From Clostridium isatidis (lineage in GTDB: Bacteria; Bacillota; Clostridia; Clostridiales; Clostridiaceae): a stretch of DNA of 64,000 bases. Where the stretch lies: assembly GCF_002285495.1 (NCBI RefSeq), contig NZ_CP016786.1:2805928-2869927 (forward strand), given 5' to 3'. The translations under genes and the position numbers were made by a program. The notes beneath the pieces were generated by a model. The model saw only the letters and a program-made list of their open reading frames with translations, had not been told where the DNA came from and made no database searches. The first letter of the stretch is position 1, and the number at the start of each line of letters is the position of its first letter. Shown here piece by piece: positions 8,476 to 16,272 of this stretch.

Positions 8476-10272
8476 ATGTCATTAAGCTTATGTATGATTG
8501 TAAAAAATGAGGAACAAAACCTTGGTCGATGTCTTGAAAGCGTAAAGGATATTGTAGATGAAATAATTATCGTTGATACAGGATCTACTGATAATACTAT
8601 AAAAATTGCTGAAAAGTATAATGCTAAAATATTTCATTATAAATGGGATAATAGCTTTGCTAATGCTAGAAATTATTCCCTAAGCAAGGCCTCAAAAGAT
8701 TGGATTTTAATTATGGATGCAGATGATGAGCTTGTAAGTGAAGATAAAGAAAAACTTCTTAATTTAATTAATAATAAAAATATTAAATTAAATGCCTTTT
8801 TAGGAGAAACCCTTAGCTACTCTGGAGATTCTCCAGACCATAATATTTACTCCAATTTAAATATAAGACTTATAAGAAATGGAAAGGGATATAAATTTCA
8901 AGGTGATATTCATGAACAAATTATTCCTGGAATTGAAGATAGAAATAAAGAGGGTATTATAGGAATATCTGATATTAGATTTTATCACTATGGATATTTA
9001 ACCAAAACTGTCTATGAAAAAAATAAAAGAAAAAGAAATATGGAAATTATAAAAAAAGAATTAGAAAAAAATCCAGATAATGCTTTTATGCTTTATAACA
9101 TGGGAGTTGAATGCTCAGCTAAAGGCGATTACATTGAAGCCTTAAAACATTTAGAAAAAGCTTATGAAAATTTTAACCCTTTATCAGGTTTTAGTCCAAA
9201 ACTAGTCTTAAAAATGATTTCTTGCAATGCTATTCTGAAAAGATATGATGAATGTTTAAAACTAATTGAAGAAGGATTAAAACATTACCCTAAATGTACC
9301 GATTTTGAATATCATAAAGCAAATATTCTTTTTATGCAAAATAAATATTCCTATGCAATTGAAGCAGCAAAAAAATGTATATCCATGGGAGATTCTCCTA
9401 TTTTTTTAAGAGAAATTTTGGGCGTTGGCACTTATAGACCTTACTTTCTATTAGGAAATATATATTGTGCTATTGGAGATTTAGACGGGGCTTTTGAAGC
9501 TTATGAAAAATCATTAAAACTTAATCCAAAACTTAATGATGCCTTATTTAAAATTGCTGAAATTATGGCATCTAAAAATATTAGTACTAATGAGATAAAG
9601 AAAAAACTAGAAAGTTATATTGATAATTTTGATGAAGAAAGAAACCTTTTGTTTTCAAATATATTTTACAAATTAAATGATTTTCACACTGCTTATGACT
9701 ATATAAAAAAAGCAGAAGAAATAAATAAAAACTCACAAAAAATAATTTTTCATAAAGGAATATATTTATTTTATCTAGGACGTTATAAAGAAGCTCTAAG
9801 AGAATTATATAAAGTAATAGATGAAAAATATTATAATCCTTCTGTTTACTGCTGTATTTTATGTGAATTATTCACTAAAAATTATAATCAAGTAGAAAAG
9901 CTATTAAAAATAACAGAAGAATTTAATGAACCTGAAGAAAGAATGGTTTATAAAAGTTTCATAGACATTATGAAGGAAAATAGATATATAAAATTAGCAG
10001 AAACACAAGAAGAAGCTCAAAAATTCATTAAACCTATTTTCAATTTATTAGAAATTTTATTAAAAGCGAATTGCTTTGAACAATTCGAAAAAGCTGTAAA
10101 TCTTCTAAAGAGCATTGAAGATAATAATATTTTTATGATTTTAGGAAAGCTTTATTTTAAATATAGTTATTTCAGCTTTGCTTATGAAGAATTTATTAAA
10201 TCTATAAAAACTTACGATATTATAGATGCTGAAGCCCTTTCTATGATGAAAGTAATATTATCCTTAAAATAA
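8476..10272 (+). CDS. family 2 glycosyltransferase fused to TPR repeats
   Basis: 598-aa cytoplasmic protein. The N-terminal GT-A domain (about 1-230) opens with SLCMIVKNEE, continues with EIIIVDTGSTDNT and has the metal-binding acidic motif MDADDEL. The rest is helical tetratricopeptide-like repeats, for example AFMLYNMGVECSAKGDYIEA and GNIYCAIGDLDGAFEAYEKS. The ATG at 8476 is preferred over an upstream TTG because AAGGAG lies 9 bases before it. It heads a plus-strand group with two small beta-rich proteins, so it may glycosylate them; SunS-type enzymes glycosylating peptides share this architecture. Acceptor and sugar are unknown. Confidence 0.85.
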   Translation: MSLSLCMIVKNEEQNLGRCLESVKDIVDEIIIVDTGSTDNTIKIAEKYNAKIFHYKWDNSFANARNYSLSKASKDWILIMDADDELVSEDKEKLLNLINNKNIKLNAFLGETLSYSGDSPDHNIYSNLNIRLIRNGKGYKFQGDIHEQIIPGIEDRNKEGIIGISDIRFYHYGYLTKTVYEKNKRKRNMEIIKKELEKNPDNAFMLYNMGVECSAKGDYIEALKHLEKAYENFNPLSGFSPKLVLKMISCNAILKRYDECLKLIEEGLKHYPKCTDFEYHKANILFMQNKYSYAIEAAKKCISMGDSPIFLREILGVGTYRPYFLLGNIYCAIGDLDGAFEAYEKSLKLNPKLNDALFKIAEIMASKNISTNEIKKKLESYIDNFDEERNLLFSNIFYKLNDFHTAYDYIKKAEEINKNSQKIIFHKGIYLFYLGRYKEALRELYKVIDEKYYNPSVYCCILCELFTKNYNQVEKLLKITEEFNEPEERMVYKSFIDIMKENRYIKLAETQEEAQKFIKPIFNLLEILLKANCFEQFEKAVNLLKSIEDNNIFMILGKLYFKYSYFSFAYEEFIKSIKTYDIIDAEALSMMKVILSLK

Positions 10273-10384
10273 GATACTGAATAAATTTAATTAACATTTT
10301 ATCACGATAACTTATATAAGACCATATATTATATTATATCTTAATCTAAAGATAACTATTTTTAATTAATTAAGAGGTGATATT

Positions 10385-10678
10385 ATGGCATTTACTGCTG
10401 ATTTTAATACCCCTAAAACAGCTTCTGGAAGATACATTATTGTTTCAGGAATAGTTCCAGCTAATACAGCCTTTATCGAAGTTATGCAGCTATCAGTAAG
10501 TAGATTTGAATCAGGTGTAGACCATTTCTATATAACTAAGGAATACGAAAATTCAACTAATGACCCTGTTACAGTTAATGAGACCTTAATTATAGCTGCT
10601 GTACCACAAATCACTTCAAGTGATGATGTAACTTTCACTTCCTTTGGCTCTATAATAGGAGAAGTTGATTTAGCATAG
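10385..10678 (+). CDS. small beta-rich protein, single repeat domain (DUF6385-like)
   Basis: 97-aa protein without a signal peptide or membrane segment, rich in Thr, Ser and Val. Its central part (VSGIVPANTAFIEVMQLSV through YITKEYENSTND) matches the C-terminal 80 residues of the next gene product. Similarity to the clostridial DUF6385 family is suggested by feel only. It has a strong ribosome site (GAGGTG) and sits between a glycosyltransferase and a DNRLRE-type protein. Abundant Ser/Thr would offer O-glycosylation sites. Function unknown; a structural surface or spore component is the leading guess. Confidence 0.6.
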   Translation: MAFTADFNTPKTASGRYIIVSGIVPANTAFIEVMQLSVSRFESGVDHFYITKEYENSTNDPVTVNETLIIAAVPQITSSDDVTFTSFGSIIGEVDLA

Positions 10679-10752
10679 TATAAAATTTTATATTAGTGGG
10701 GCTGTTAACACAGTCCCTTTACTTTATACATATATACTCTTGAGGTGATAAA

Positions 10753-11544
10753 ATGAAAACTCTTTTAATACCAGCTTCAAAAAGCCTTACAATTACAAAT
10801 AAATTTCCCTGGAAAAATTTTAATATTGATAGAATTAAAGTAGGTTATGACGGTAATTACCTTTATTATAGTTATCTTTTTTTTAATTTATCTTCCTTGC
10901 CTCGTAATATTGTTATATATAACTCTAAACTTATATTATATAAACTTGATAAATTCTATAATGATAAACATAGCAAATTTTTAATAAGTCCTCTTAAGGA
11001 AGATTTTAATAAATATACAACTTATTACAATCCTCCAGCCTATTATCGTCACAAAAGAATTCCCTTTTATCCTATAACTTCAAAAATTGCCATATCCACT
11101 GATATTACACCCATAGTTTGTGACTGGATAATTAATAGAAAGAATAATAAAGGAATAATATTATATAATAAAAGTGATTATATTACAGCTAGTTTCACAT
11201 CTTCCAAAACACCTTATGATTATTTAGTTCCATTATTAAAAATAAATTATGATATATATCCAATTTATAAACATTCTAATTCAACTATTAAGAAAGTTAA
11301 AGTTACAGGAACAGTAGCCCCAAATTCCATTTATTATATTATTATTAATATAGAAATAACTAGGGCAGGTACTGGAAAAAAAGATAATTATTATGTCTCT
11401 GATGAGTATGATAATTCTTCAAATAAATTTTCTCTTAATATTAATAAAGCTTATAGTATTCCTATATTTCCTAAAATAAAAGCTGGAGACATTAAAAAAG
11501 TAAATTTATTTGGATCATATAAAGGTCCAATCTCAATATCCTAA
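10753..11544 (+). CDS. DNRLRE-like domain protein with a C-terminal DUF6385-like domain
   Basis: 263 aa, Tyr- and Lys-rich, with no signal peptide. Residues about 10-170 follow the DNRLRE pattern of surface carbohydrate-associated beta-sandwiches: YYSYLFFNLSSLP, then a strand ending SKLILYKLD, EDFNKYTTYYNPP, and a closing ITPIVCDWIINRKNNKGIIL segment. Residues about 185-263 repeat the domain of the preceding 97-aa protein (VTGTVAPNSIYYIIINIEI, YYVSDEYDNSSNK). The pairing with the glycosyltransferase and the sporadic lineage suggest assembly on the spore or cell surface without classical secretion. Confidence 0.6.
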   Translation: MKTLLIPASKSLTITNKFPWKNFNIDRIKVGYDGNYLYYSYLFFNLSSLPRNIVIYNSKLILYKLDKFYNDKHSKFLISPLKEDFNKYTTYYNPPAYYRHKRIPFYPITSKIAISTDITPIVCDWIINRKNNKGIILYNKSDYITASFTSSKTPYDYLVPLLKINYDIYPIYKHSNSTIKKVKVTGTVAPNSIYYIIINIEITRAGTGKKDNYYVSDEYDNSSNKFSLNINKAYSIPIFPKIKAGDIKKVNLFGSYKGPISIS

Positions 11545-11551
11545 TCAATAT

Positions 11552-11590
11552 AAAATAATGACCCTCTATTTTATGAAGGGTCATTATTTT
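11552..11590. terminator. convergent terminator
   Basis: A 14-bp perfect stem (AAAATAATGACCCT and complement) with an 11-base loop sits between the plus-strand surface cassette and the minus-strand methionine operon, with A and T runs on either side. Confidence 0.88.
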
Positions 11591-11605
11591 TATTTCAAAT
11601 AAGAT

Positions 11606-12778
11606 TTATTCTTTAAGCTTATTTAATACATATTCTACTTCTATATTTGTTGTAATAAGTAATCCTTCTTCATCTAAATCAAAAAATTCATTATGATGCG
11701 GCTTAGCTGTATTAGGATTGCAGCTATTTCTTGTTCCTACCTGAATATAGGTACCCGGTACTAAAAGTAAGTAGTCTGCAAAATCATCAGCCCCTAATTG
11801 CTTCGGTTTATTAGTTATAAGATTTTCTTCCCCAATAATTCCTTTTACCAGTTCAGCAACTTCCTTACTAACTCTTTCATCATTTACAAGAGGGGCAGCA
11901 TAATCCCTAAATTCTACTATAGCCTCTGCTCCATACATTGAAGCTATATCTTTTGCTATCTTCTCTACTGTTTTGTTTGTTTTTTCTCTTGATTCTAAAT
12001 TAAAAGTTCTTGTTGTTCCTTCTAAGCTAACTTCATCTGCAACTGTATTATAAGTAGTTCCTCCTTTAATCAGTCCTATTCCAACAACTACTGTATCAAT
12101 TGGATCAGTCTGCCTGCTCACTATTGATTGTAAATTTATTACTATCTGACTTGCTATATATAGGGCATCTATTGATAGGTGAGGCTTAGATACATGCCCA
12201 CCTTTTCCTTTAACTATTATTTTAAAATAATCACAAGATGCACAACATGGTCCCGCCGTTACTGATACTTTCCCCAAATCTATTTCAGATGATACATGGG
12301 CTCCAAGAATTTCTTCTACGCCCTCTAAACATCCTTCTTTAACAAAGATTCTTGCTCCTTGTCCAATCTCCTCAGCTTGTTGGAAAAACAATCTTACTTC
12401 TCCAGCTAAATCTTCCTCCCTTCCTTTTAAAATCTTTGCTGCTCCAAGAAGACTAGCTATATGTCCATCATGTCCACAAGCATGATTATAACCCTTATTT
12501 ATAGATTTATATCCTTCATCTTTATTATCTGGCACTTTAAGAGCATCAATATCTGCTCTTATTGCTAATACTCTATTTGAAGGCTTTTTGCCTTTTATTA
12601 TTCCTAAAACCCCAGTTTCTCCAATTCTCTGATAAGGAATATTTAATTTATCTAATTCCTCTTCTATTTTATTTGCAGTATTATACTCCTTTAAGCTTTC
12701 TTCAGGATGCTGATGAAAATATCTTCTTAAAGAAGTTATATATTCCTTTTCTTTTATAACATAATCTTTTATAGTCAT
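11606..12778 (-). CDS. M20-family amidohydrolase (N-acyl-amino-acid deacylase type)
   Basis: 390-aa zinc or manganese hydrolase. The metal and catalytic motif ACGHDGH spans residues 100-106, with the QQAEEIGQGA acidic pair following and a late PHHNEF histidine. A dimerization insert occupies about 180-290. The family includes indole-acetyl, hippurate and N-acetyl-amino-acid hydrolases such as YxeP. It is the last gene of an S-box-controlled metNIQ operon, so it probably releases methionine or another sulfur amino acid from an N-acyl form taken up by MetNIQ; that substrate is inferred from context. Confidence 0.85.
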   Translation of the reverse strand: MTIKDYVIKEKEYITSLRRYFHQHPEESLKEYNTANKIEEELDKLNIPYQRIGETGVLGIIKGKKPSNRVLAIRADIDALKVPDNKDEGYKSINKGYNHACGHDGHIASLLGAAKILKGREEDLAGEVRLFFQQAEEIGQGARIFVKEGCLEGVEEILGAHVSSEIDLGKVSVTAGPCCASCDYFKIIVKGKGGHVSKPHLSIDALYIASQIVINLQSIVSRQTDPIDTVVVGIGLIKGGTTYNTVADEVSLEGTTRTFNLESREKTNKTVEKIAKDIASMYGAEAIVEFRDYAAPLVNDERVSKEVAELVKGIIGEENLITNKPKQLGADDFADYLLLVPGTYIQVGTRNSCNPNTAKPHHNEFFDLDEEGLLITTNIEVEYVLNKLKE

Positions 12779-12803
12779 TAAAACGCCCCCATTTTTATTT
12801 ACT

Positions 12804-13622
12804 TTATTTCCAAGTTGGGATATAAGAGCCCTTATACTCCTCTTCTATTATATTAGCAACTTCATCTGTTCTATAAGCTTCTACAATCTTCTTATAAATC
12901 TCATTATCTTTATCTTCTGTTCTTGCAACAATTACATTTATATATGGATTATCACTACCTTCTTTAACTTCTTCTAAATAAATTGCATCATTTTTTGGTA
13001 TGAAGCCCGCATCAACTGCATGTCCTCCATTTATTACTGATGCATCAACATCTTCTAACAATCTAGGTGTTTGCGCCGCTTCTACTTCTATAATTTCTAT
13101 CTTTTTAGGATTTTCAGTTATATCGTCCAAGTTTGGGGTATATCCTGCTGCTTCATCTACTTTAATAAGCCCTGCTGCCTCTAGAAGTTTCAAAGCCCTT
13201 CCTCCATTGGTTGCATCACTTGGTATTGCAATCTTTCCTCCAGCTGGAATTTCATTAACAGATGAGATTTTCTTTGAGTAAATTCCAAGAGGTGCTATTA
13301 TAGTTTCTCCTATAACTGATAAATCAAATCCTCTATCTGATATATCTTGATTTAAATATGCATAGTGTTGAAATGCATTTAAATCTATTTCTCCATCTGC
13401 TAAAGCTTGGTTTGGCTGGCTATAATCTGAGAAGGAAATAAGCTCTACAGTTACTCCTTCTTCTGCCAAACTTTCTATTATTGGTTTCCATTGGGGACTA
13501 TCTTCACCAACTACTCCAATTTTAACAAGCCTTTCCTCCTTAGATACTTGTCCCGCGCATCCTGTTAATAAAAAAACTAATGCTCCTGATAATATTATAT
13601 TTAATAAATTTTTTGCTTTCAT
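12804..13622 (-). CDS. metQ: methionine ABC transporter substrate-binding lipoprotein
   Basis: 272-aa lipoprotein with lipobox LLTGC (Cys22). The mature domain has the NlpA/MetQ signatures VKIGVVGEDSPQW, GEIDLNAFQHYAYL, the IAIPSDATNGGRAL loop and the VINGGHAVDAGF ligand-contact region. It delivers D- or L-methionine to MetI/MetN. It lies downstream of metI with a short gap and is within the SAM-riboswitch operon. Confidence 0.93.
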   Translation of the reverse strand: MKAKNLLNIILSGALVFLLTGCAGQVSKEERLVKIGVVGEDSPQWKPIIESLAEEGVTVELISFSDYSQPNQALADGEIDLNAFQHYAYLNQDISDRGFDLSVIGETIIAPLGIYSKKISSVNEIPAGGKIAIPSDATNGGRALKLLEAAGLIKVDEAAGYTPNLDDITENPKKIEIIEVEAAQTPRLLEDVDASVINGGHAVDAGFIPKNDAIYLEEVKEGSDNPYINVIVARTEDKDNEIYKKIVEAYRTDEVANIIEEEYKGSYIPTWK

Positions 13623-13665
13623 CTTTATTATTCCCCTTTCCTATTTTGCTTATTGCTATTATTTT

Positions 13666-14346
13666 TTAATGAGTAGTTTTACTTATTACTTTATTTCCTA
13701 CCCATTGAATTAAATTCACTAGAATAAGTAATATTACTACTGTCACAACTGTTACATCTGTTTGATATCTTTGATGTCCATATCTTATTGCTAAATCTCC
13801 AAGCCCTCCTCCCCCTACTGCTCCTGCCATAGCTGTTAATCCGACTAAACTAACAAGGGTTATTGTTGTAGCTCTAACAATGTTTGGTATACTTTCTTTT
13901 AAATAGACTCTAATTATTATTTCAAAATATGAGGATCCCATTGCCTCTGCTGCTTCTATTACCCCATTATCTAGTTCCGACAAGGCACTTTCAATTTGTC
14001 TTACAAAGAATGGTACTGTTCCTAATATTAGTGGAATCATTGATCCTTTTGTTCCAATTGCTGTTCCTACTATTGCCCTAGTTAATGGAATAGCTAATGT
14101 TAATAAAATAATAAATGGTATTGATCTTGTTATATTTATTATCTTCTCTAAAATATAGTAAATTAGCTCATTTTCTAATATATTCCCTTTCTTTGTCACT
14201 ACTAATATAATTCCTAAAAAAAGTCCGACAATAAAAGATATAATACCTGCTACTATAATCATAAGTAAGGTTTCTCCAGTAGCTTTAATAATTTCATCTA
14301 CTTTCGGTAATACATTAGGCAATAACTTTTGTGCTAACTCTGCCAT
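13666..14346 (-). CDS. metI: methionine ABC transporter permease
   Basis: 226-aa membrane protein with five or so transmembrane segments. The MetI signature TRSIPFIILL and the coupling-helix region EAAEAMGSSYFEIIIRVYLKES (described in part) are evident. Its start overlaps the end of metN by 32 bp; the ATG has GAGGTG eight bases upstream, inside metN, so the two are translationally coupled. Confidence 0.93.
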   Translation of the reverse strand: MAELAQKLLPNVLPKVDEIIKATGETLLMIIVAGIISFIVGLFLGIILVVTKKGNILENELIYYILEKIINITRSIPFIILLTLAIPLTRAIVGTAIGTKGSMIPLILGTVPFFVRQIESALSELDNGVIEAAEAMGSSYFEIIIRVYLKESIPNIVRATTITLVSLVGLTAMAGAVGGGGLGDLAIRYGHQRYQTDVTVVTVVILLILVNLIQWVGNKVISKTTH

Positions 14347-15373
14347 CTTTAATCACCTCAACTTCCACATTATTTTCTTCAAGGTATTTAATAACATTTC
14401 GGACTTTCTCTTCTTCTCCTCTTATAATTACAATAAGTCCTCCAAGAGGGGCATCTTCAATTATTTCAACATTTCCAAAAATAATATTAGCATCCACATT
14501 AAATTCCCTAGATATTATTGAAATTATTGGTTCGGTTGTACTATTTTCAAGATATTTAAGTTTTAAAATTTTCTCATCCTCTCTAATTTCTACAACTGAA
14601 GATTTGTCTTCTATGAGGTAATTAATATTGCTTAATATAGATGTACTTTCTATAAAGTTTCTTGTAATTTCTTGCTTAGGCTCTGAAAATACTTTAAATA
14701 TATTTCCTTCCTCCACTATCCTTCCCTTCTCCATAACAGCAACTCTTGTACATATTTCCTTAACTACCTGCATTTCATGTGTTATTACTACAATTGTTAA
14801 ATTAAGCTTTTTATTTACTTCCTTTAAAAGCCTTAGTATTGATTTCGTTGTCTGTGGATCTAAGGCACTAGTTGCTTCATCACAAAGTAGAACCTTTGGA
14901 TCATTAGCTAAGGCCCTTGCAATTCCCACTCTTTGTTTTTGACCGCCGCTTAATTGAGATGGATATGCACTTTCCTTATCCTCCAGTTCAACAAGTTTTA
15001 ATAGAGATAAAACTTTCCCTCTTATTTCTTCCTTAGACAATCCACTCCCCCTTAATGGGTAAGCTATATTTTCAAATACCGTTCTTGATTTCATAAGATT
15101 AAAATGTTGAAATATCATGCCTATCTTTTTTCTTTCTTTCCTAAGTTCCTTATTTGATAAAGTTACAAGATTCTTACCATCTATAATAACTTGTCCTTTA
15201 TTGGGTTTTTCAAGAAGGTTTATGCATCTAACAAGGGTCGATTTACCAGCTCCACTAAAGCCTATAATTCCATAAATATCTCCCTTATTAATCTTTAGTG
15301 TTACATCTTTTACTGCCTCTACTTTGCCAGCTTTTGTAGTATAACTTTTGCATAAATTTTTTAATTCTATCAC
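14315..15373 (-). CDS. metN: methionine ABC transporter ATPase with NIL domain
   Basis: 352 aa. The ATPase domain has Walker A GFSGAGKST (38-46), LSGGQKQRVGIARAL and LLCDEATSALD. The C-terminal segment from about residue 270 is the ferredoxin-like NIL domain (TEPIISIISREFNVDANI, then a GGLIVIIRGEEE strand) that binds methionine and inhibits transport allosterically in MetN proteins. The start codon is GTG, with GGAGG about 8 bases upstream. First gene after the SAM riboswitch. Confidence 0.95.
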   Translation of the reverse strand: MIELKNLCKSYTTKAGKVEAVKDVTLKINKGDIYGIIGFSGAGKSTLVRCINLLEKPNKGQVIIDGKNLVTLSNKELRKERKKIGMIFQHFNLMKSRTVFENIAYPLRGSGLSKEEIRGKVLSLLKLVELEDKESAYPSQLSGGQKQRVGIARALANDPKVLLCDEATSALDPQTTKSILRLLKEVNKKLNLTIVVITHEMQVVKEICTRVAVMEKGRIVEEGNIFKVFSEPKQEITRNFIESTSILSNINYLIEDKSSVVEIREDEKILKLKYLENSTTEPIISIISREFNVDANIIFGNVEIIEDAPLGGLIVIIRGEEEKVRNVIKYLEENNVEVEVIKDGRVSTKVIA

Positions 15374-15400
15374 CTTTCCCCCTCCTTTTTATTTAAAAAT

Positions 15401-15435
15401 AAAAAAACTGCTTTCCTAAAAAATAAGAAAGCAGT
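15401..15435 (-). terminator. riboswitch expression-platform terminator
   Basis: A stem with arms ACTGCTTTC / GAAAGCAGT is followed on the minus strand by seven U. It lies between the SAM aptamer and metN, as expected for the terminator that forms when SAM is bound. Confidence 0.92.
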
Positions 15436-15457
15436 GTAATAAACACATTAAACTTTC

Positions 15458-15569
15458 TATCTTTTAGACGTAGTTAACCTGTAGAATTTAGCACCAAAAA
15501 TCATCCTAATTTCGCTTAATAATTTTGGTTGCTAGACTTCACAGGGCCAGTCCCTCCGTCTTTAGATAA
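15458..15569 (-). promoter_or_regulatory. SAM riboswitch (S-box) controlling metNIQ
   Basis: The minus strand carries the S-box core GAGGGACTGGCCC, TGAAGTC and AGCAACC (J1/2 and P2-P3 region), and the ends GTCTAAAGATA-like sequences pair as P1 (+ strand TATCTTTTAGACG with CGTCTTTAGATA). With the downstream terminator it should turn off methionine uptake and the M20 enzyme when SAM is plentiful. Confidence 0.95.
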
Positions 15570-15601
15570 AAAGTTATTTAGTTTTAGATTACTTGTTTTG
15601 T

Positions 15602-15631
15602 ATTATATATTTACAGCTGATAAATTGTCAA
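15602..15631 (-). promoter_or_regulatory. promoter of the S-box met operon
   Basis: Minus-strand TTGACA (15626-15631) and TATAAT (15602-15607) are separated by 18 bases. Transcription would start about 25 bases before the P1 stem of the riboswitch. Confidence 0.8.
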
Positions 15632-15693
15632 TATATTTTTTTATTAATAACTTGTTCATCTTAAATTAAAACATATTTAAAAATAATAAAGAT

Positions 15694-15768
15694 TGGCTAG
15701 GATAGTAGGATTCGAACCTACGAATGCCACAGTCAGAATGTGGTGCCTTACCACTTGGCGATATCCCA
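15694..15768 (-). tRNA. tRNA-Gln (CUG)
   Basis: 75 nt including an encoded CCA. The acceptor arm TGGGATA pairs with TATCCTA, the anticodon stem CCACA/TGTGG encloses loop TTCTGAC giving anticodon CUG, and the T-arm has GTTCGAATC. It is transcribed together with, and downstream of, the neighbouring tRNA-Arg. Confidence 0.92.
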
Positions 15769-15773
15769 TCATT

Positions 15774-15848
15774 TGGAGCAAATAGTGGGAAGTGAACCCA
15801 CCTTTCCAGCTTAGAAGGCTAGAGTATTAACCAATATACAATACCAGC
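15774..15848 (-). tRNA. atypical tRNA-Arg (UCU)
   Basis: 75 nt with encoded CCA. The anticodon stem CTAGC/GCTGG holds loop CTTCTAA, anticodon UCU. The D-stem is GTAT/ATAC and the T-stem GTGGG/CCCAC. Unusual features are a U-U mismatch and two G-U pairs in the acceptor stem (GCTGGTA with TATTTGC), C instead of A at T-loop position 58, and a U discriminator. It may be a divergent tRNA-Arg or a tRNA-like RNA. It has a perfect promoter, so it is probably expressed. Confidence 0.75.
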
Positions 15849-15863
15849 CCTTTATTATAGAGA

Positions 15864-15892
15864 ATTATAACTCTAACAATATTTCTTGTCAA
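15864..15892 (-). promoter_or_regulatory. perfect consensus promoter of the tRNA-Arg/tRNA-Gln pair
   Basis: Minus-strand TTGACA (15887-15892), 17-base spacer, TATAAT (15864-15869). The predicted start is about 9 bases from the tRNA-Arg 5' end. Confidence 0.88.
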
Positions 15893-15918
15893 TTTATTTT
15901 TACTTATAAAATATAAAC

Positions 15919-15961
15919 AAAAAACCTCTGATAATTATATATATAATAATCAGAGGTTTTT
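15919..15961 (-). terminator. terminator after rubredoxin gene
   Basis: A stem with arms AAAACCTCTGAT / ATCAGAGGTTTT, an AT-rich loop and an A/T run on each side. It closes the minus-strand rubredoxin unit and could also stop read-through from the plus side. Confidence 0.85.
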
Positions 15962-16009
15962 AAATCCATTTATATTTTTATTATGGTAATTCAAAATTCA
16001 TTAAATTAA

Positions 16010-16174
16010 TTACTCTTCTAATTCTGAGAATTCGTCTTTACCAACTCCACAAAGTGGACATAACCAATCTTCTGGAACATCTTCAAAGGAAGTTCCTGGT
16101 TCTACTCCATTATCTGGATCTCCTAGTTCTGGATCATAAATGTATCCACAAACATCACATATAAATTTTTTCAT
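16010..16174 (-). CDS. rubredoxin
   Basis: 54-aa iron protein; the four Cys ligands occur as CDVCGY (6, 9) and CPLCG (39, 42), with the conserved Tyr/Pro/Trp core (YDPELGDPDNG, PEDWLCP). It carries electrons in the cytoplasm, and next to the flavodiiron protein it is the natural electron donor for oxygen or NO reduction. The ATG follows GGAGG. Confidence 0.96.
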   Translation of the reverse strand: MKKFICDVCGYIYDPELGDPDNGVEPGTSFEDVPEDWLCPLCGVGKDEFSELEE

Positions 16175-16272
16175 GCTCAATACCTCCTACAATGTTTTCT
16201 ATTATTAAATATATTATCAAATATATTTAATTTAATTTAACAACATTTTCCTTAGATTTGCAATGCTATATT

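Noticed and set aside
15400..15580. T-box or other leader instead of an S-box
   Set aside because: No T-box sequence is present and the SAM aptamer core is complete.
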